A DNA stretch of 64,000 nucleotides, from NCBI GenBank assembly GCA_963721175.1, contig CAVRIG010000019.1, positions 23,979 to 87,978 of the forward strand, read 5' to 3'. This DNA is from Aliishimia sp963721175 (GTDB lineage Bacteria > Pseudomonadota > Alphaproteobacteria > Rhodobacterales > Rhodobacteraceae). Below the pieces are notes generated by a model. That model searched no databases and was not told the origin of the DNA. It saw only the letters and a list, made by a program, of their open reading frames with translations. How positions within the stretch are numbered: the first letter of the stretch is position 1; the number at the start of each line of letters is the position of its first letter. Positions 1-8,087 of this stretch are shown here, piece by piece. Position numbers and translations under genes: made by a program.

Positions 1-1
1 G

Positions 2-685
2 GGCCTGCATCTTGTTCAGGAGGATCTTGCCGCGCAGCTTGGCGTGTCCCGCCAGCCGGTACAGCAAAGCCTGGTGCGCCTGAAATCGGAGGGTTTCGTG
101 GTCGAGAGGGGAAATCGCGGGCTCTACGTGGCGCCTCTCGACCCCGGTGAGACCAAGGCGCGGTTTCAGATCCGCGTTGCGCTGGAGCAGGTTGCCGTGC
201 GCGAGGCGACACTGCGCGCGGCCCGCGACCCGGCACTGGCCCGGCAGTTCCAGGCCGAGGGTGCGCGGCTGATCGACGCCGGCAACCGGCTTGTTGCCGA
301 GAACCGCCTGATCGAGGCAGTGACCCGCGACACGGAATTTCACGCCTTTCTGTGCAGGGCATCTGGCAATCGACTGCTCCAATCAACACTGGAAGTCCAT
401 TCGCAATACATCCGCCGGGTGATGATCGCCGTGGTCCTGATCGGCAACCGTGGCCCTCTGGTCTGGGACGAGCACCGGCAGATCCTGGAAGCGGTCTGTG
501 CCGGTCAGATCGAGGAAGCGGTCGGACGCATTACCGTCCACGTCTACGGGTCCAGCGGCGCGATGGTCGACGCGCTTCGGCACATGGGCGCCGACGACGG
601 CCACCAGAGCCGACCCTTGCCCCCAATACAGCTCGTCGACGGTGCAATGCAGACAGCCGCCGCGCGCTCTGCAGGGAGCCCCTAA
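2..685 (+). CDS. GntR-family (FadR/FCD) transcriptional regulator, 5'-truncated by the window edge
   Basis: The reading frame is open from base 2, so the gene begins outside the window. The first ~40 visible residues are the end of a winged helix-turn-helix (LAAQLGVSRQPVQQSL, then a wing ending GLYVAP). The following ~150 residues are an all-helical FCD ligand-binding domain with the usual acidic and His positions (TEFH). Such proteins repress nearby catabolic or transport genes until a small acid binds. The target here is unknown because the upstream neighbours are not visible; the next plus-strand gene is gadB, 213 bases away. The family call is firm; the ligand is not predictable. Confidence 0.85.
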   Translation, partial: GLHLVQEDLAAQLGVSRQPVQQSLVRLKSEGFVVERGNRGLYVAPLDPGETKARFQIRVALEQVAVREATLRAARDPALARQFQAEGARLIDAGNRLVAENRLIEAVTRDTEFHAFLCRASGNRLLQSTLEVHSQYIRRVMIAVVLIGNRGPLVWDEHRQILEAVCAGQIEEAVGRITVHVYGSSGAMVDALRHMGADDGHQSRPLPPIQLVDGAMQTAAARSAGSP

Positions 686-898
686 ATTCACCATCAGTTC
701 ATGGCCGATGATGCCGCTCCAATGCCGATCGCGATTTTGTCTTTGTGCGGTATGTTTCAACCGCTGCTCGGATGATGTCTTTAGACAGGAAGGACACTGT
801 CGAACGTGCATGCCAACCAACATGATATCGTGCCACTTTGACCTAGAGGCGAGGCCCGCAACCGTCTGAACCAAATCGTCATTTTGAAAGGAAAACCA

Positions 899-2284
899 AT
901 GCAGAATCCGCCGCACGAGGGAAATCGTTCAGAAATCCATGGGGCGACTGATTTGTCGTCTCCACTACCAAAGGCGGAGATCCCCAATGATGGGCGCGCG
1001 CCACGCCATGCATACGATGCGGTGCGCGATGAACTGATGCTGGATGGAAATGCCCGCCAGAACCTGGCGACTTTTTGCCAGACTTTTGAGGAACCCGAAC
1101 TTCATCGCTTGATGGATGACTGCATCTCCAAGAACATGGTCGACAAGGACGAGTATCCGCAGACGGCCGAGATCGAGGCGCGTTGCGTGCGGATGCTGGC
1201 TGACCTCTGGCATGCACCAAACGCGAAAAACGGTGTCGGGACATCGACCACAGGGTCCTCGGAAGCCGCGATGTTGGGTGGGCTGGCGATGAAACGCCGC
1301 TGGGAGGCGCGGCAGCGCGCAGCGGCAAAACCCACTGGGAAACCCAATTTGGTTACCGGGCCGGTCCAGATTTGCTGGCACAAGTTCACCCGCTACTGGG
1401 ACATCGAGCACCGTGAAATCCCGATGGAAAACGGGCGCTTTGTGATGACCCCGGAAGAGGTCATCGCGCGCTGCGACGAGAACACGATTGGAGTTGTTCC
1501 GACATTGGGAGTGACCTTTACCGGCCAGTACGAACCGGTCAAAGCGGTGTCAGACGCTCTCGATGCCTTTCAAGCCGACACGGGTCTTGACATCCCGATC
1601 CATGTGGATGGTGCCAGTGGTGGCTTCTTGGCTCCTTTCTGCGCGCCGGATCTGGAATGGGATTTCCGCTTGCCGCGAGTCCGCTCGATCAACACCTCCG
1701 GTCACAAATTCGGTCTGGCACCGTTGGGCGTGGGCTGGGTCATATGGCGCAGCGAAGCCGATCTTCCCGAGGAAATGGTGTTTTACGTGAACTATCTTGG
1801 CGGCAACATGCGCGACATTGCGCTGAACTTTTCGCGCCCCGGGGGGCAGATCGTCTGCCAATACTACAATTTCCTTCGCCTGGGACGCAGTGGCTATGCT
1901 CAGGTCCACAATGGCTGCTACGAGACTGCGCAATTTCTTGCGGATGAAATCGCCAAGATTGGCCCCTTTGATATTGTGTATGGCGGCGCGCCGGATGCAG
2001 GTATTCCTTGCTTGTGCTGGACAATGAAACCCGGAACTGACCATGCGTTCTCACTGTTTGATTTGGCAGACAGATTGAGAGTGCGCGGTTGGCAGGTTCC
2101 GGCGTACACTCTGCCCAAAAATCGGCAGGAAACAGCGATCCAGCGCATTTTGGTACGCAATGGCGTGAGCCGTGATCTTGCATCTCTTTTGCTTGACGAC
2201 ATGCGCGATGCCCTTGCTCATCTGGATAAACATCCCAAGAAGACTCCCCTCGCCAACGAAGATGCTTCAGGTTTTCACCATTGA
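899..2284 (+). CDS. gadB: Glutamate decarboxylase (PLP-dependent)
   Basis: This enzyme decarboxylates L-glutamate to GABA and consumes a proton; it serves acid tolerance or GABA metabolism in the cytoplasm. The 461-residue product has the full GadA/GadB layout: TSTTGSSEAAMLGGLAMKRRW for PLP phosphate binding, VDGASGGF with the PLP-contacting Asp, and SGHKFGL, whose Lys270 forms the Schiff base. Length matches the family (about 460-466). A TTG 15 bases upstream is also in frame, but ATG 899 is chosen because AAAGGA sits about 7 bases before it. No glutamate/GABA antiporter is adjacent; the next gene is a membrane protein of unknown function. Confidence 0.93.
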   Translation: MQNPPHEGNRSEIHGATDLSSPLPKAEIPNDGRAPRHAYDAVRDELMLDGNARQNLATFCQTFEEPELHRLMDDCISKNMVDKDEYPQTAEIEARCVRMLADLWHAPNAKNGVGTSTTGSSEAAMLGGLAMKRRWEARQRAAAKPTGKPNLVTGPVQICWHKFTRYWDIEHREIPMENGRFVMTPEEVIARCDENTIGVVPTLGVTFTGQYEPVKAVSDALDAFQADTGLDIPIHVDGASGGFLAPFCAPDLEWDFRLPRVRSINTSGHKFGLAPLGVGWVIWRSEADLPEEMVFYVNYLGGNMRDIALNFSRPGGQIVCQYYNFLRLGRSGYAQVHNGCYETAQFLADEIAKIGPFDIVYGGAPDAGIPCLCWTMKPGTDHAFSLFDLADRLRVRGWQVPAYTLPKNRQETAIQRILVRNGVSRDLASLLLDDMRDALAHLDKHPKKTPLANEDASGFHH

Positions 2285-2457
2285 GGGGCCGGTTAAGGGC
2301 GCGGTCAGCACATCGACAATCGTGAAGCGTAAAATACCAAAAGGGAGCCCTCATTCGCGCACAAGGTGCGGGTCCGTTTGTCACGCTGCGCCACTTTTCG
2401 TTGGAGAGTGGTCTTGAGATTTGGCGTGCGCGGGATAATCGAAAGGGTCTCGGCGCA

Positions 2458-3228
2458 ATGTTTGCGCCGAAAACTGCCTTTCAGTCATTGAGCTTCAATC
2501 TGCTGATCGCCTGCGGTTTCGCGATAGGATCGCTGCTGTTCGCTCTGGGTGCTGGAGTGTCGCTTGCGCCATCACGTGTCGACAGGCTGCTGTTGACACA
2601 GGATCAGATCAGCGTTGTCTTTCTGATGGGATCCGTGCTCTTCACGTGTGCCGCCTACCTGCAACTCATTCAATCTGCCAACGCGGCACCGTTAAGTAAA
2701 CCCGCCGAGCAGTCTCGGTCACGCTACTTGATCGGATGGCGGCCTGACGACCCGGGATGGATTGCCAGTATCACTCAGTTCGCCGGTACATTGCTCTTCA
2801 ACGTCAACACCTTTGATGCTTGGCTGGGTGGCGGTGGATGGGTACGCCAAGACCGCTTGGTCTGGGCGCCGGATGTTGCGGGTTCTTTGCTGTTTCTTGT
2901 TTCGGGGTACTTGGCGCTTGTCGAAACCAGCCACAATTGGTGGTCGTGGCGACCAAGATCGCTTGCCTGGTGGATTGTCATGGTCAACTTTCTGGGCTGC
3001 GTGGCATTCATGATCTCGGCTGTCTTTGCCTTTGTGCCACCTGCCGGACCCTCGGCCGACATCGTTACCCTTTCAACAGCTTTCACGCTGGTCGGGTCCT
3101 TGGGCTTTCTTGTTGGCGCACTACTGTCGGTGCCCGAGGTCGGCTGCCGCCTCACATTGAACCGGCAGCACGCTATTCGGCTACTTCGAAAAACGATTTT
3201 GAACCTTGAACGTATCCGTCCGGCGTGA
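2458..3228 (+). CDS. Integral membrane protein, possibly YrhK-like
   Basis: A hydrophobic protein of about 256 residues lying 173 bases after gadB on the same strand. It has roughly six to seven membrane segments in pairs (GFAIGSLLFALGAGV, ISVVFLMGSVLFTCAAYL, then VAGSLLFLVSGYLALV, LAWWIVMVNFLGCVAFM and a last pair near the C-terminus). The paired GS-LF helices resemble YrhK-type domains; that match is from memory and tentative. A TTG start at 2401 is also possible. The last residues (IRPA) are encoded by bases 3211-3228, which nearly repeat the presumed outer end of the IS66 element, so the native C-terminus may have been replaced. Confidence 0.6.
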   Translation: MFAPKTAFQSLSFNLLIACGFAIGSLLFALGAGVSLAPSRVDRLLLTQDQISVVFLMGSVLFTCAAYLQLIQSANAAPLSKPAEQSRSRYLIGWRPDDPGWIASITQFAGTLLFNVNTFDAWLGGGGWVRQDRLVWAPDVAGSLLFLVSGYLALVETSHNWWSWRPRSLAWWIVMVNFLGCVAFMISAVFAFVPPAGPSADIVTLSTAFTLVGSLGFLVGALLSVPEVGCRLTLNRQHAIRLLRKTILNLERIRPA

Positions 3229-3350
3229 CTGGAGTTGACAGTACCGCGCGGCTGCCAATTCCAATGTGCGGGTTGGTCTATGCGGTTGATCTTGTCATCG
3301 GCAATGTGGGTCAGCACCCATGTCAGCTAGGCTGTATCCGTCCGATGTGA
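3211..3350 (+). repeat. Direct repeat of an IS66-type end
   Basis: GTATCCGTCCGGCGTGAC at 3211-3228 and GTATCCGTCCGATGTGAC at 3333-3350 differ at two of 18 positions and point the same way. The second copy is the likely left end of the IS66 element. The first lies over the stop codon of the membrane protein and suggests an older, deleted insertion at the same place. The region between them contains no gene. Confidence 0.5.
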
Positions 3351-3418
3351 CCGCTCTGACGGCGGGCCTCTGCTGTCGATAATGTCCATGATCGACAATG
3401 GACATCTTGGGGCACTCC

Positions 3419-3825
3419 ATGACGGGCATGAAGGGGCAGAAGAAGCGGTTCTGGTCTGACGAGGAGAAACGCTCGATCTGCCGGCAGACACGGGCGCCCG
3501 GCGTGTCCGTGGCGCAGGTTGCGCGTCGGTATGCGATGAACTCGAACCTGATCTTCACCTGGCTGCGTGATCCGCGCTTCGCGCCGGCCGAAGTTGACGT
3601 GTCGGACGATCCTGGAGATGGCAATCTCTTCCTGCCGGTCGAGATCACCGGCTTGGCCGCCGAGCCTGATCCGGGATCTGACCTCGAGGCGCACGGGCCG
3701 ACGGGCGACCCCGTTCTTGCGCGAGCCGTGTCGACATCACGCTGTCTGACGGGCGGCGGGTCGTGGTGGAGGGTCCGACGGCGCTGTCGTCGGTTCTGGG
3801 GCTGGTCCAGGGGCTGATGACATGA
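3419..3825 (+). pseudogene. IS66 orfA (TnpA-like HTH protein), frameshifted
   Basis: Starts with KGQKKRFWSDEEKRSIC and a helix-turn-helix (VSVAQVARRYAMNSNLIFTW) typical of IS66 OrfA. The frame is lost near 3710. The characteristic end of the protein (VDITLSDGRRVVVEG, then LSSVLGLVQGL) is read in the +1-shifted frame from 3730 to the TGA at 3823-3825, which overlaps the tnpB start as ATGA. A single small indel explains it. Confidence 0.8.
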
Positions 3826-3893
3826 TCCCGGTGCCGAGCAACACGCGGATCTGGCTGGCGGCCGGGGTCACGGACATGCGGCGGGGGTTCAAC

Positions 3894-3933
3894 CCTTGCC
3901 CGGCAGGGTATTGCGCAGCAATGCCCGAGAGGA
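3894..3933 (-). repeat. Short palindromic insertion element, copy 1 (40 bp)
   Basis: An extra 40 bases relative to the uninterrupted TnpB coding sequence. Read on the minus strand it has the left end CCTCTCGGGC, the hairpin core ATTGC-TGC-GCAAT, and the right end CCCTGCCGGGCAAGG. Copies 2 and 3 in the same IS66 element share the ends and the core; copy 4 at 52850 shares the ends only. Confidence 0.85.
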
Positions 3934-4032
3934 GCGCTGGCGGCGCAGACCGAGAAGACGCTGGAGGAAGACCCGTATTCGGGCCATCTGTTCGTGTTCC
4001 GCGGGCGCCGGGGTGATCTTTTGAAAATCATC

Positions 4033-4073
4033 CCCCTCTCGGGCCATTGCTGCGCAATGCCCTGCCGGTCAGC
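4033..4073 (+). repeat. Short palindromic insertion element, copy 2 (41 bp)
   Basis: Extra DNA between the TnpB codons for LLKII and the conserved WWD. Left end CCCCTCTCGGGCC, core ATTGC-TGC-GCAAT, right end CCCTGCCGGTCAGCG. Orientation is opposite to copy 1. The element edge is uncertain by one or two bases. Confidence 0.85.
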
Positions 4074-4312
4074 GGGTGGGATGCGCAGGGGGCCTGCCTG
4101 TTCAGCAAGCGATTGGAGAGGGGCCGGTTTGTCTGGCCTGCCGCCAAGGACGGCAAGGTCAGCCTCAGCCCGTCAATGCTGGCCATGCTTCTGGAAGGCA
4201 TTGACTGGCGCATGCCGCAAAAGACATGGCGTCCGCTCACGACCGGAGATTTGTCAGAGAATCCAGCACCATAAGCTTCCCTTGCGCGGGGCGAGACGGT
4301 ATAAACCCAGCC

Positions 4313-5575
4313 ATGCTGGAGACGTCTCGAACCCTGCCCTCCGATCCCGGCGAGCTGCGTGCCGTGGCGGAACAGCTGCGCGATCTGGCCAGGTCCCAGG
4401 GCCTGAAGATCGAGAAGCTGGAACATCAACTGGCGGGTCACCGCAAGGCGCGGTTCGGCTCGAAATCCGAAAGTGCGGACCAGCTGCATTTGGATCTTCA
4501 GGAGGAGACCGAGATCGCCGCGGCCGCGGCCGACCAGCAGGCGAACCCCGGTCAGGGCGACGAACAGATCGATGACGACAAGCCCGGCAAACGGAAACAC
4601 AGCCGTGCCCCGCTGCCCGACCACCTGGAGCGACGTTCCGAGGTTCTGTCTCCGGGCGAGACCTGCACCGATTGCGGCGGCACCTTGCGAACCCTTGGCG
4701 AGGACGTGACGCAGGAACTGGACTACATCCCGGGGCGGTTCGTCGTCCGCGACATCATCCGCCCGCGCATGGCCTGCTGCTGCTGCGATACGTTCGCGCA
4801 GGCGCCGCTGCCAAGCCGACCGATCGAACGCGGGCGTGCCGGCCCCGGCCTGCTCGCGCATGTGCTGGTCGGCAAATATTGCGATCATCTTCCATTGTAC
4901 CGACAGTCCGGGATCTACGCGCGCGAGAAGGTCGATCTGCACCGATCGACGCTGACCGATTGGGTCGGGCGATCGACGGCACTCCTGGAACCGCTGGCCG
5001 ACCATATCGGCAAGCTGGCCCGCGCCGGCCCCACGCTCTTCGCCGACGACACCCCGGTCAAGATGCAGATCGGAGGCAAGACCGGCAGAACCCAGACGGC
5101 GCGGATGTGGAGCTATGTCCGCGATGAACGGCCATGGTGCGGCCAGGCCCCGCCCTGCGCCTGGTATCGGTTCAGCGTGGATCGCAAGGGCGACCATCCC
5201 GCCGCCCACCTCAAGGGATACACCGGCATCGTGCATGCCCCTCTCGGCAGATTGCTGCGCAATCGCCTGCCGGGCAATGGACGGGTTCACCGGCTTCAAC
5301 GGGGTGTTCGGCGAGGGTCTGGCCACGGAACAGGCCTGCATGGTCCATGTGCGCCGCAAGTTCGTGGATGTCTTCGAGCGCGACGGGTCCACCATCGCCA
5401 AGGAGACAATCGAACGGATCGCAAAACTCTATGCCGTCGAGAAGGAGGCGCGCTACAAGCCGCCCGACGAACGGGTCGCCCTGCGACAGACCCGGGCCAA
5501 GCCCATCTTCGACGAGCTGGAAACCTGGCTGAAGCAGCAGCTGCCGAAAATATCGGGGAAAACCAGTCTGGCCGA
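4313..5575 (+). pseudogene. tnpC: IS66 tnpC transposase, interrupted and 3'-truncated
   Basis: The protein reads as IS66 TnpC from MLETSRTLPSDPGELR: a coiled-coil leader (QGLKIEKLEHQLAGHRKARFG), a zinc-binding CTDCGG, and the start of the DDE catalytic core at LFADDTPVKM. A 40-bp insertion at 5240-5279, directly after YTGIVHA, shifts the frame; the core continues from DGFTGFNGVFGEGLA in the +1 frame. Similarity ends at LPKISGK, where the DNA folds back on itself, so the last ~110 residues (with the final catalytic Glu region) are missing. Confidence 0.88.
5240..5279 (+). repeat. Short palindromic insertion element, copy 3 (40 bp)
   Basis: Forty extra bases between the tnpC codons for YTGIVHA and DGFTGF. 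Left end CCTCTCGGCAG, core ATTGC-TGC-GCAAT, right end CGCCTGCCGGGCAATG. The length gives a +1 frameshift, exactly as observed downstream. Confidence 0.85.
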
Positions 5576-5608
5576 GGCCAGACTGGTTTTCCCCGGAATT
5601 TTCGGCAG
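5541..5608. repeat. Long near-perfect palindrome at the IS66 truncation point
   Basis: Two arms of 33 bases separated by two bases, with two mismatches. The left arm begins CTGCCGAAAATATC and encodes tnpC residues LPKISGKTSLA; the right arm is its inverted copy and ends TTTTCGGCAG. The left arm is genuine tnpC, so the right arm is a small inverted duplication at the breakpoint. It could also act as a strong hairpin facing the convergent gene at 5628. Confidence 0.8.
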
Positions 5609-5627
5609 AGTACGGTTTGCCGGTCCA

Positions 5628-6287
5628 TCACGTTGCGGCGTCTTTCGCATCGGCAATCTGATGAAGTTCGAACAGCCGACTTGTTTGCGATCCAGTCATC
5701 CCCGACGCGTTCAGACTTTCGAGACCGTCGGAAGCAAGGCGCTCTAGCAGGGTTTGCTCATACCCGGTCGCAAGGAACACCCAAGGCAAGGGGTTGTCCG
5801 CTCCGCGCAGTGATTGCTCGCGGGTCATGGGTGGCGGTGCGGCCGGTTGGAGGACCAGCGCGCTGACGATACCTTCGAGATTCCGCACTGCCGCCATCAG
5901 GTTTTCCGCGATAAAATGGGCATGATCTGCCTCGGAGTGGAAGCGCATGGCCAGCGCCCGCGCGCCGAACCCGAAGCCCTGCCGCGCCACGACGCGACCG
6001 AAGCCGCGGATCATGCCGCGGAAGCGGGGCATCATCGCAGAGGTCCATGGCGTGGGATTGTTCAGCCGCTCAAGATAGGCCGCCGAGGTGGCGACACCGA
6101 CATCGCTCACCTCGTAGACCACCATGTATCGTGGCGCACCGGCGGAGACCCACCGAGAGGCGCGCAAGAAACCGGGCACGCCCAGCCGCTCGCGAAAATG
6201 CTCTTGGCTGTGCCATGCGTCATGATCGGCCACGTCGCCATCGATGTCGTAGAACAGTACCATGGCTGCGTCACTGAAAAGCGCCAT
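5628..6287 (-). CDS. Conserved hypothetical protein, dimeric alpha/beta-barrel-like
   Basis: A 219-residue protein starting MALFSDAAMVLFYDIDGDVA. The segment AWHSQEHFRERLGVPGFLRASRW resembles the repeated HxxxH-type halves of EthD/ABM-like ferredoxin folds, and a second similar half follows (FHSEADHAHFIAENLMAAVRNLEGIVSALVLQP). No catalytic motif is evident. It is divergent from the decayed GntR gene at 6363, which may once have regulated it. The stop lies only 20 bases from the IS66 palindrome. I do not assign a function. Confidence 0.65.
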   Translation of the reverse strand: MALFSDAAMVLFYDIDGDVADHDAWHSQEHFRERLGVPGFLRASRWVSAGAPRYMVVYEVSDVGVATSAAYLERLNNPTPWTSAMMPRFRGMIRGFGRVVARQGFGFGARALAMRFHSEADHAHFIAENLMAAVRNLEGIVSALVLQPAAPPPMTREQSLRGADNPLPWVFLATGYEQTLLERLASDGLESLNASGMTGSQTSRLFELHQIADAKDAAT

Positions 6288-6362
6288 GTTCGGACCCCCC
6301 CTGCACTCTCTGGATTTCTTTTCGGCTTTCGCGGCAGCCCGGTCGGATACACTTTCCGTTCC

Positions 6363-6710
6363 GTAAATTTCCTCAGGTTCGAGATCGAGAAGCAGGACGG
6401 CGAGACCGTGGGCGATGTCGCATATCGGCGGTTGCGGGCGGACGTCGTCAGCGGCCCACTGAAGCCGCCCGAAAAGTTGAAGCTCGACCAGTTGCGGGAA
6501 GCCTACACCATCAGCGTGTCGGTTCTGCGGGAAAGCCTCGACCGGCTCGCCGTCGAGGAACCGGTCATCGCCGAGGGCCAGCGCGGGATCCATGTCGCGC
6601 CGATCAGCCAGCGGGACTTGCGGGACTTCGCCGACCTGCGGACGCTGCAGGAGACCAATACATTGCACCGGTCGGTCGAGGGCGACGATCTCGACTGGCA
6701 GGCAATATAG
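6363..6710 (+). pseudogene. GntR-family regulator fragment
   Basis: Codes for a GntR winged-helix domain (DVAYRRLRADVVSGPLKP, LDQLREAYTISVSVLRESLD, then AEGQRGIHVAPIS) and the first helix of an FCD domain (LRDFADLRTLQETNTLHRS). A TAG follows at 6708-6710 where the family normally continues for ~140 residues. No convincing start codon lies just upstream. It is a remnant, possibly truncated by the rearrangement that also left the DctM remnant at 7231. Confidence 0.7.
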
Positions 6711-6733
6711 TCTCCGCGCATGAGCAGGATGGA

Positions 6734-7210
6734 TCATGTCTGCGGCACCGGCCAAATCCCTGTACTGCGCCTCGTCAACTCCGCCAAGCGCTCGATCGCG
6801 TGGGCATAGCCGGAAATCCCGAAGCCCTCGATCTTCGCCGTCGCCGCCTTCGAGACATAGGAGAGGTGCCGGAACTCTTCGCGCCGGAAGAGCGGCGAAA
6901 TGTGCACCTCGATGATCGGGCCATCGAAGATCAGGAGCGCGTCGAGGATCGCGATGGAGGTCGAGGTGAAGCCCGCCGGGTTGATCAGGATACCCGACGC
7001 GGTGCCCCGCGCGGTCTTGATCCAGCCGATGATCTCCGCTTCGGAATCGCTCTGGCGAAAGTCGATCTCCACACCGACGCGTCCGCCGGTCTCGCGGCAG
7101 AGCGCTTCCACGTCCGCCAGGGTCTCATGACCGTAAACCTCGGGCTGGCGCGTCCCCAGCATGTCGAGATTGGGTCCGTTTATGACTAGGATGGGGTTCA
7201 GGTCGGGCAT
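6734..7210 (-). CDS. aroQ: 3-dehydroquinate dehydratase, type II
   Basis: Converts 3-dehydroquinate to 3-dehydroshikimate, in aromatic biosynthesis or in quinate/shikimate catabolism. The 158 residues carry all type II landmarks: INGPNLDMLGTRQPEVYG with the catalytic Tyr and flexible-loop Arg, NPAGFTSTSIAILDAL with the key Asn, and EVHISPLF with the catalytic His. Starts at the ATG whose first base is 7210. It stands among regulator and TRAP-transporter remnants rather than other aro genes, which favours a catabolic (QuiB-like) role; that is inference. Confidence 0.92.
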   Translation of the reverse strand: MPDLNPILVINGPNLDMLGTRQPEVYGHETLADVEALCRETGGRVGVEIDFRQSDSEAEIIGWIKTARGTASGILINPAGFTSTSIAILDALLIFDGPIIEVHISPLFRREEFRHLSYVSKAATAKIEGFGISGYAHAIERLAELTRRSTGIWPVPQT

Positions 7211-7230
7211 GGCGGGCTTCCATTGGCATG

Positions 7231-7905
7231 TCAGCCCCTGTCTCCGACGGCCCCCGGGAGCCACAGGACAGCGTCGGGGAAGATAACGGTCGAAAGACCC
7301 GCGATCAAGCTCGCGAGGAATGGCAGCAGGTGGCGAATGGTCTGGCCCACCGGCGTCCGCGCGATCGAGGTGACGACGAAGCGCAGCAGACCGTAGGGTG
7401 GCGTAGCAAGACAGATCATCGTTTTGACGACGACGATGACGCCGAACTGCACCGAATCGGCGCCGAGCGCCAGTGCGTTGGGCAGCAAGATCGGCGCGAT
7501 CACGAGCAGGAATGCGTTCGTCTTGAGCAGGCACCCCAGGAGAAGCAGCAGCGCGTTGACCAGAAGCAATACGCCGATGCGGGTCAGGTCGACCCCGGCC
7601 AGGAACAGATACCCGATGGAGGTATCTCAGACGAGCGCTTAGAGCCCCATCGGGATGGAGCGCCGAATGATCGGCCGGATGATCGCCGAGGCCGCGGTGA
7701 TCGCGCCGGCGTCGGCGCAGAGATACTTGCCGTACGCGTCATCAGTTTGATTGTGATCCGTCCCATCCTTACGGCGTCGACGACCGCCGATCCCGACATG
7801 CCGGAGAAGATCAGCGAGGAGACGACGTTGACATGCCCCCGCCCGCCCCGGAACCGTCCCTCCAGCGCGCGGCAGAAATCGAGAAGGCGGTCGGAGAGCG
7901 TGCCC
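7231..7905 (-). pseudogene. TRAP transporter large permease (DctM) remnant
   Basis: Two separate DctM pieces are readable on the minus strand. One runs from about residue 80 (LLDFCRALEGRFRGG, HVNVVSSLIFSGMSGSAV) to AGAITAASAIIRPII. The other is the C-terminal end (LLLVNALLLLLGCLLKTN, PILLPNALALGADSVQFGV, TPPYGLLRF). About 200 residues between them are missing and the frame changes twice. With aroQ directly downstream this was probably a carboxylate importer of a quinate-type operon. Confidence 0.75.
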
Positions 7906-8087
7906 ACGTTGCGCCCATCCGGCATGGTTCCACGCCGAACTTGGCGACCTGAAGCAGGCGCGCGAAGAGGCTGCCACGATGCTTGCGCTCTATCCTTCCT
8001 TTGAAGCCTACGCCCATGCCGAGCTCGATCTCGCCTGCTAGGATGCACTGCAGGATCGCGCACTCGCGGCGTGGCGGAAGGCCGGTC

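Larger units (their letters stand above)
3822..4274 (+). pseudogene. tnpB: IS66 tnpB, broken by two palindromic insertions
   Basis: The N-terminus (MIPVPSNTRIWLAAGVTDMR) and the C-terminus (LFSKRLERGRFVWPAAKDGK, then LEGIDWRMPQKTWRPLTTG) are standard TnpB and lie in the same frame. The middle (DPYSGHLFVFRGRRGDLLKII) is out of frame. A 40-bp insertion after the codons for RRGFN (3894-3933) shifts the frame by +1. A 41-bp insertion after LLKII (4033-4073) shifts it back. Without both, a normal TnpB of about 115 residues would be read. Confidence 0.88.
3333..5608 (+). mobile_element. IS66-family element, truncated and disrupted
   Basis: Three consecutive genes in the IS66 order (orfA, tnpB, tnpC) are recognisable, but none is intact. 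orfA has a frameshift, tnpB has two short insertions, and tnpC has one and then stops resembling the family at a 33-bp-arm palindrome. The left end is placed at the GTATCCGTCCG repeat. No matching right end was found, so the element is cut off on that side. It cannot move by itself. Confidence 0.85.

Noticed and set aside
4028..5401. 457-codon minus-strand frame across the IS66 genes
   Set aside because: Antisense shadow of tnpB/tnpC; no protein-like features.
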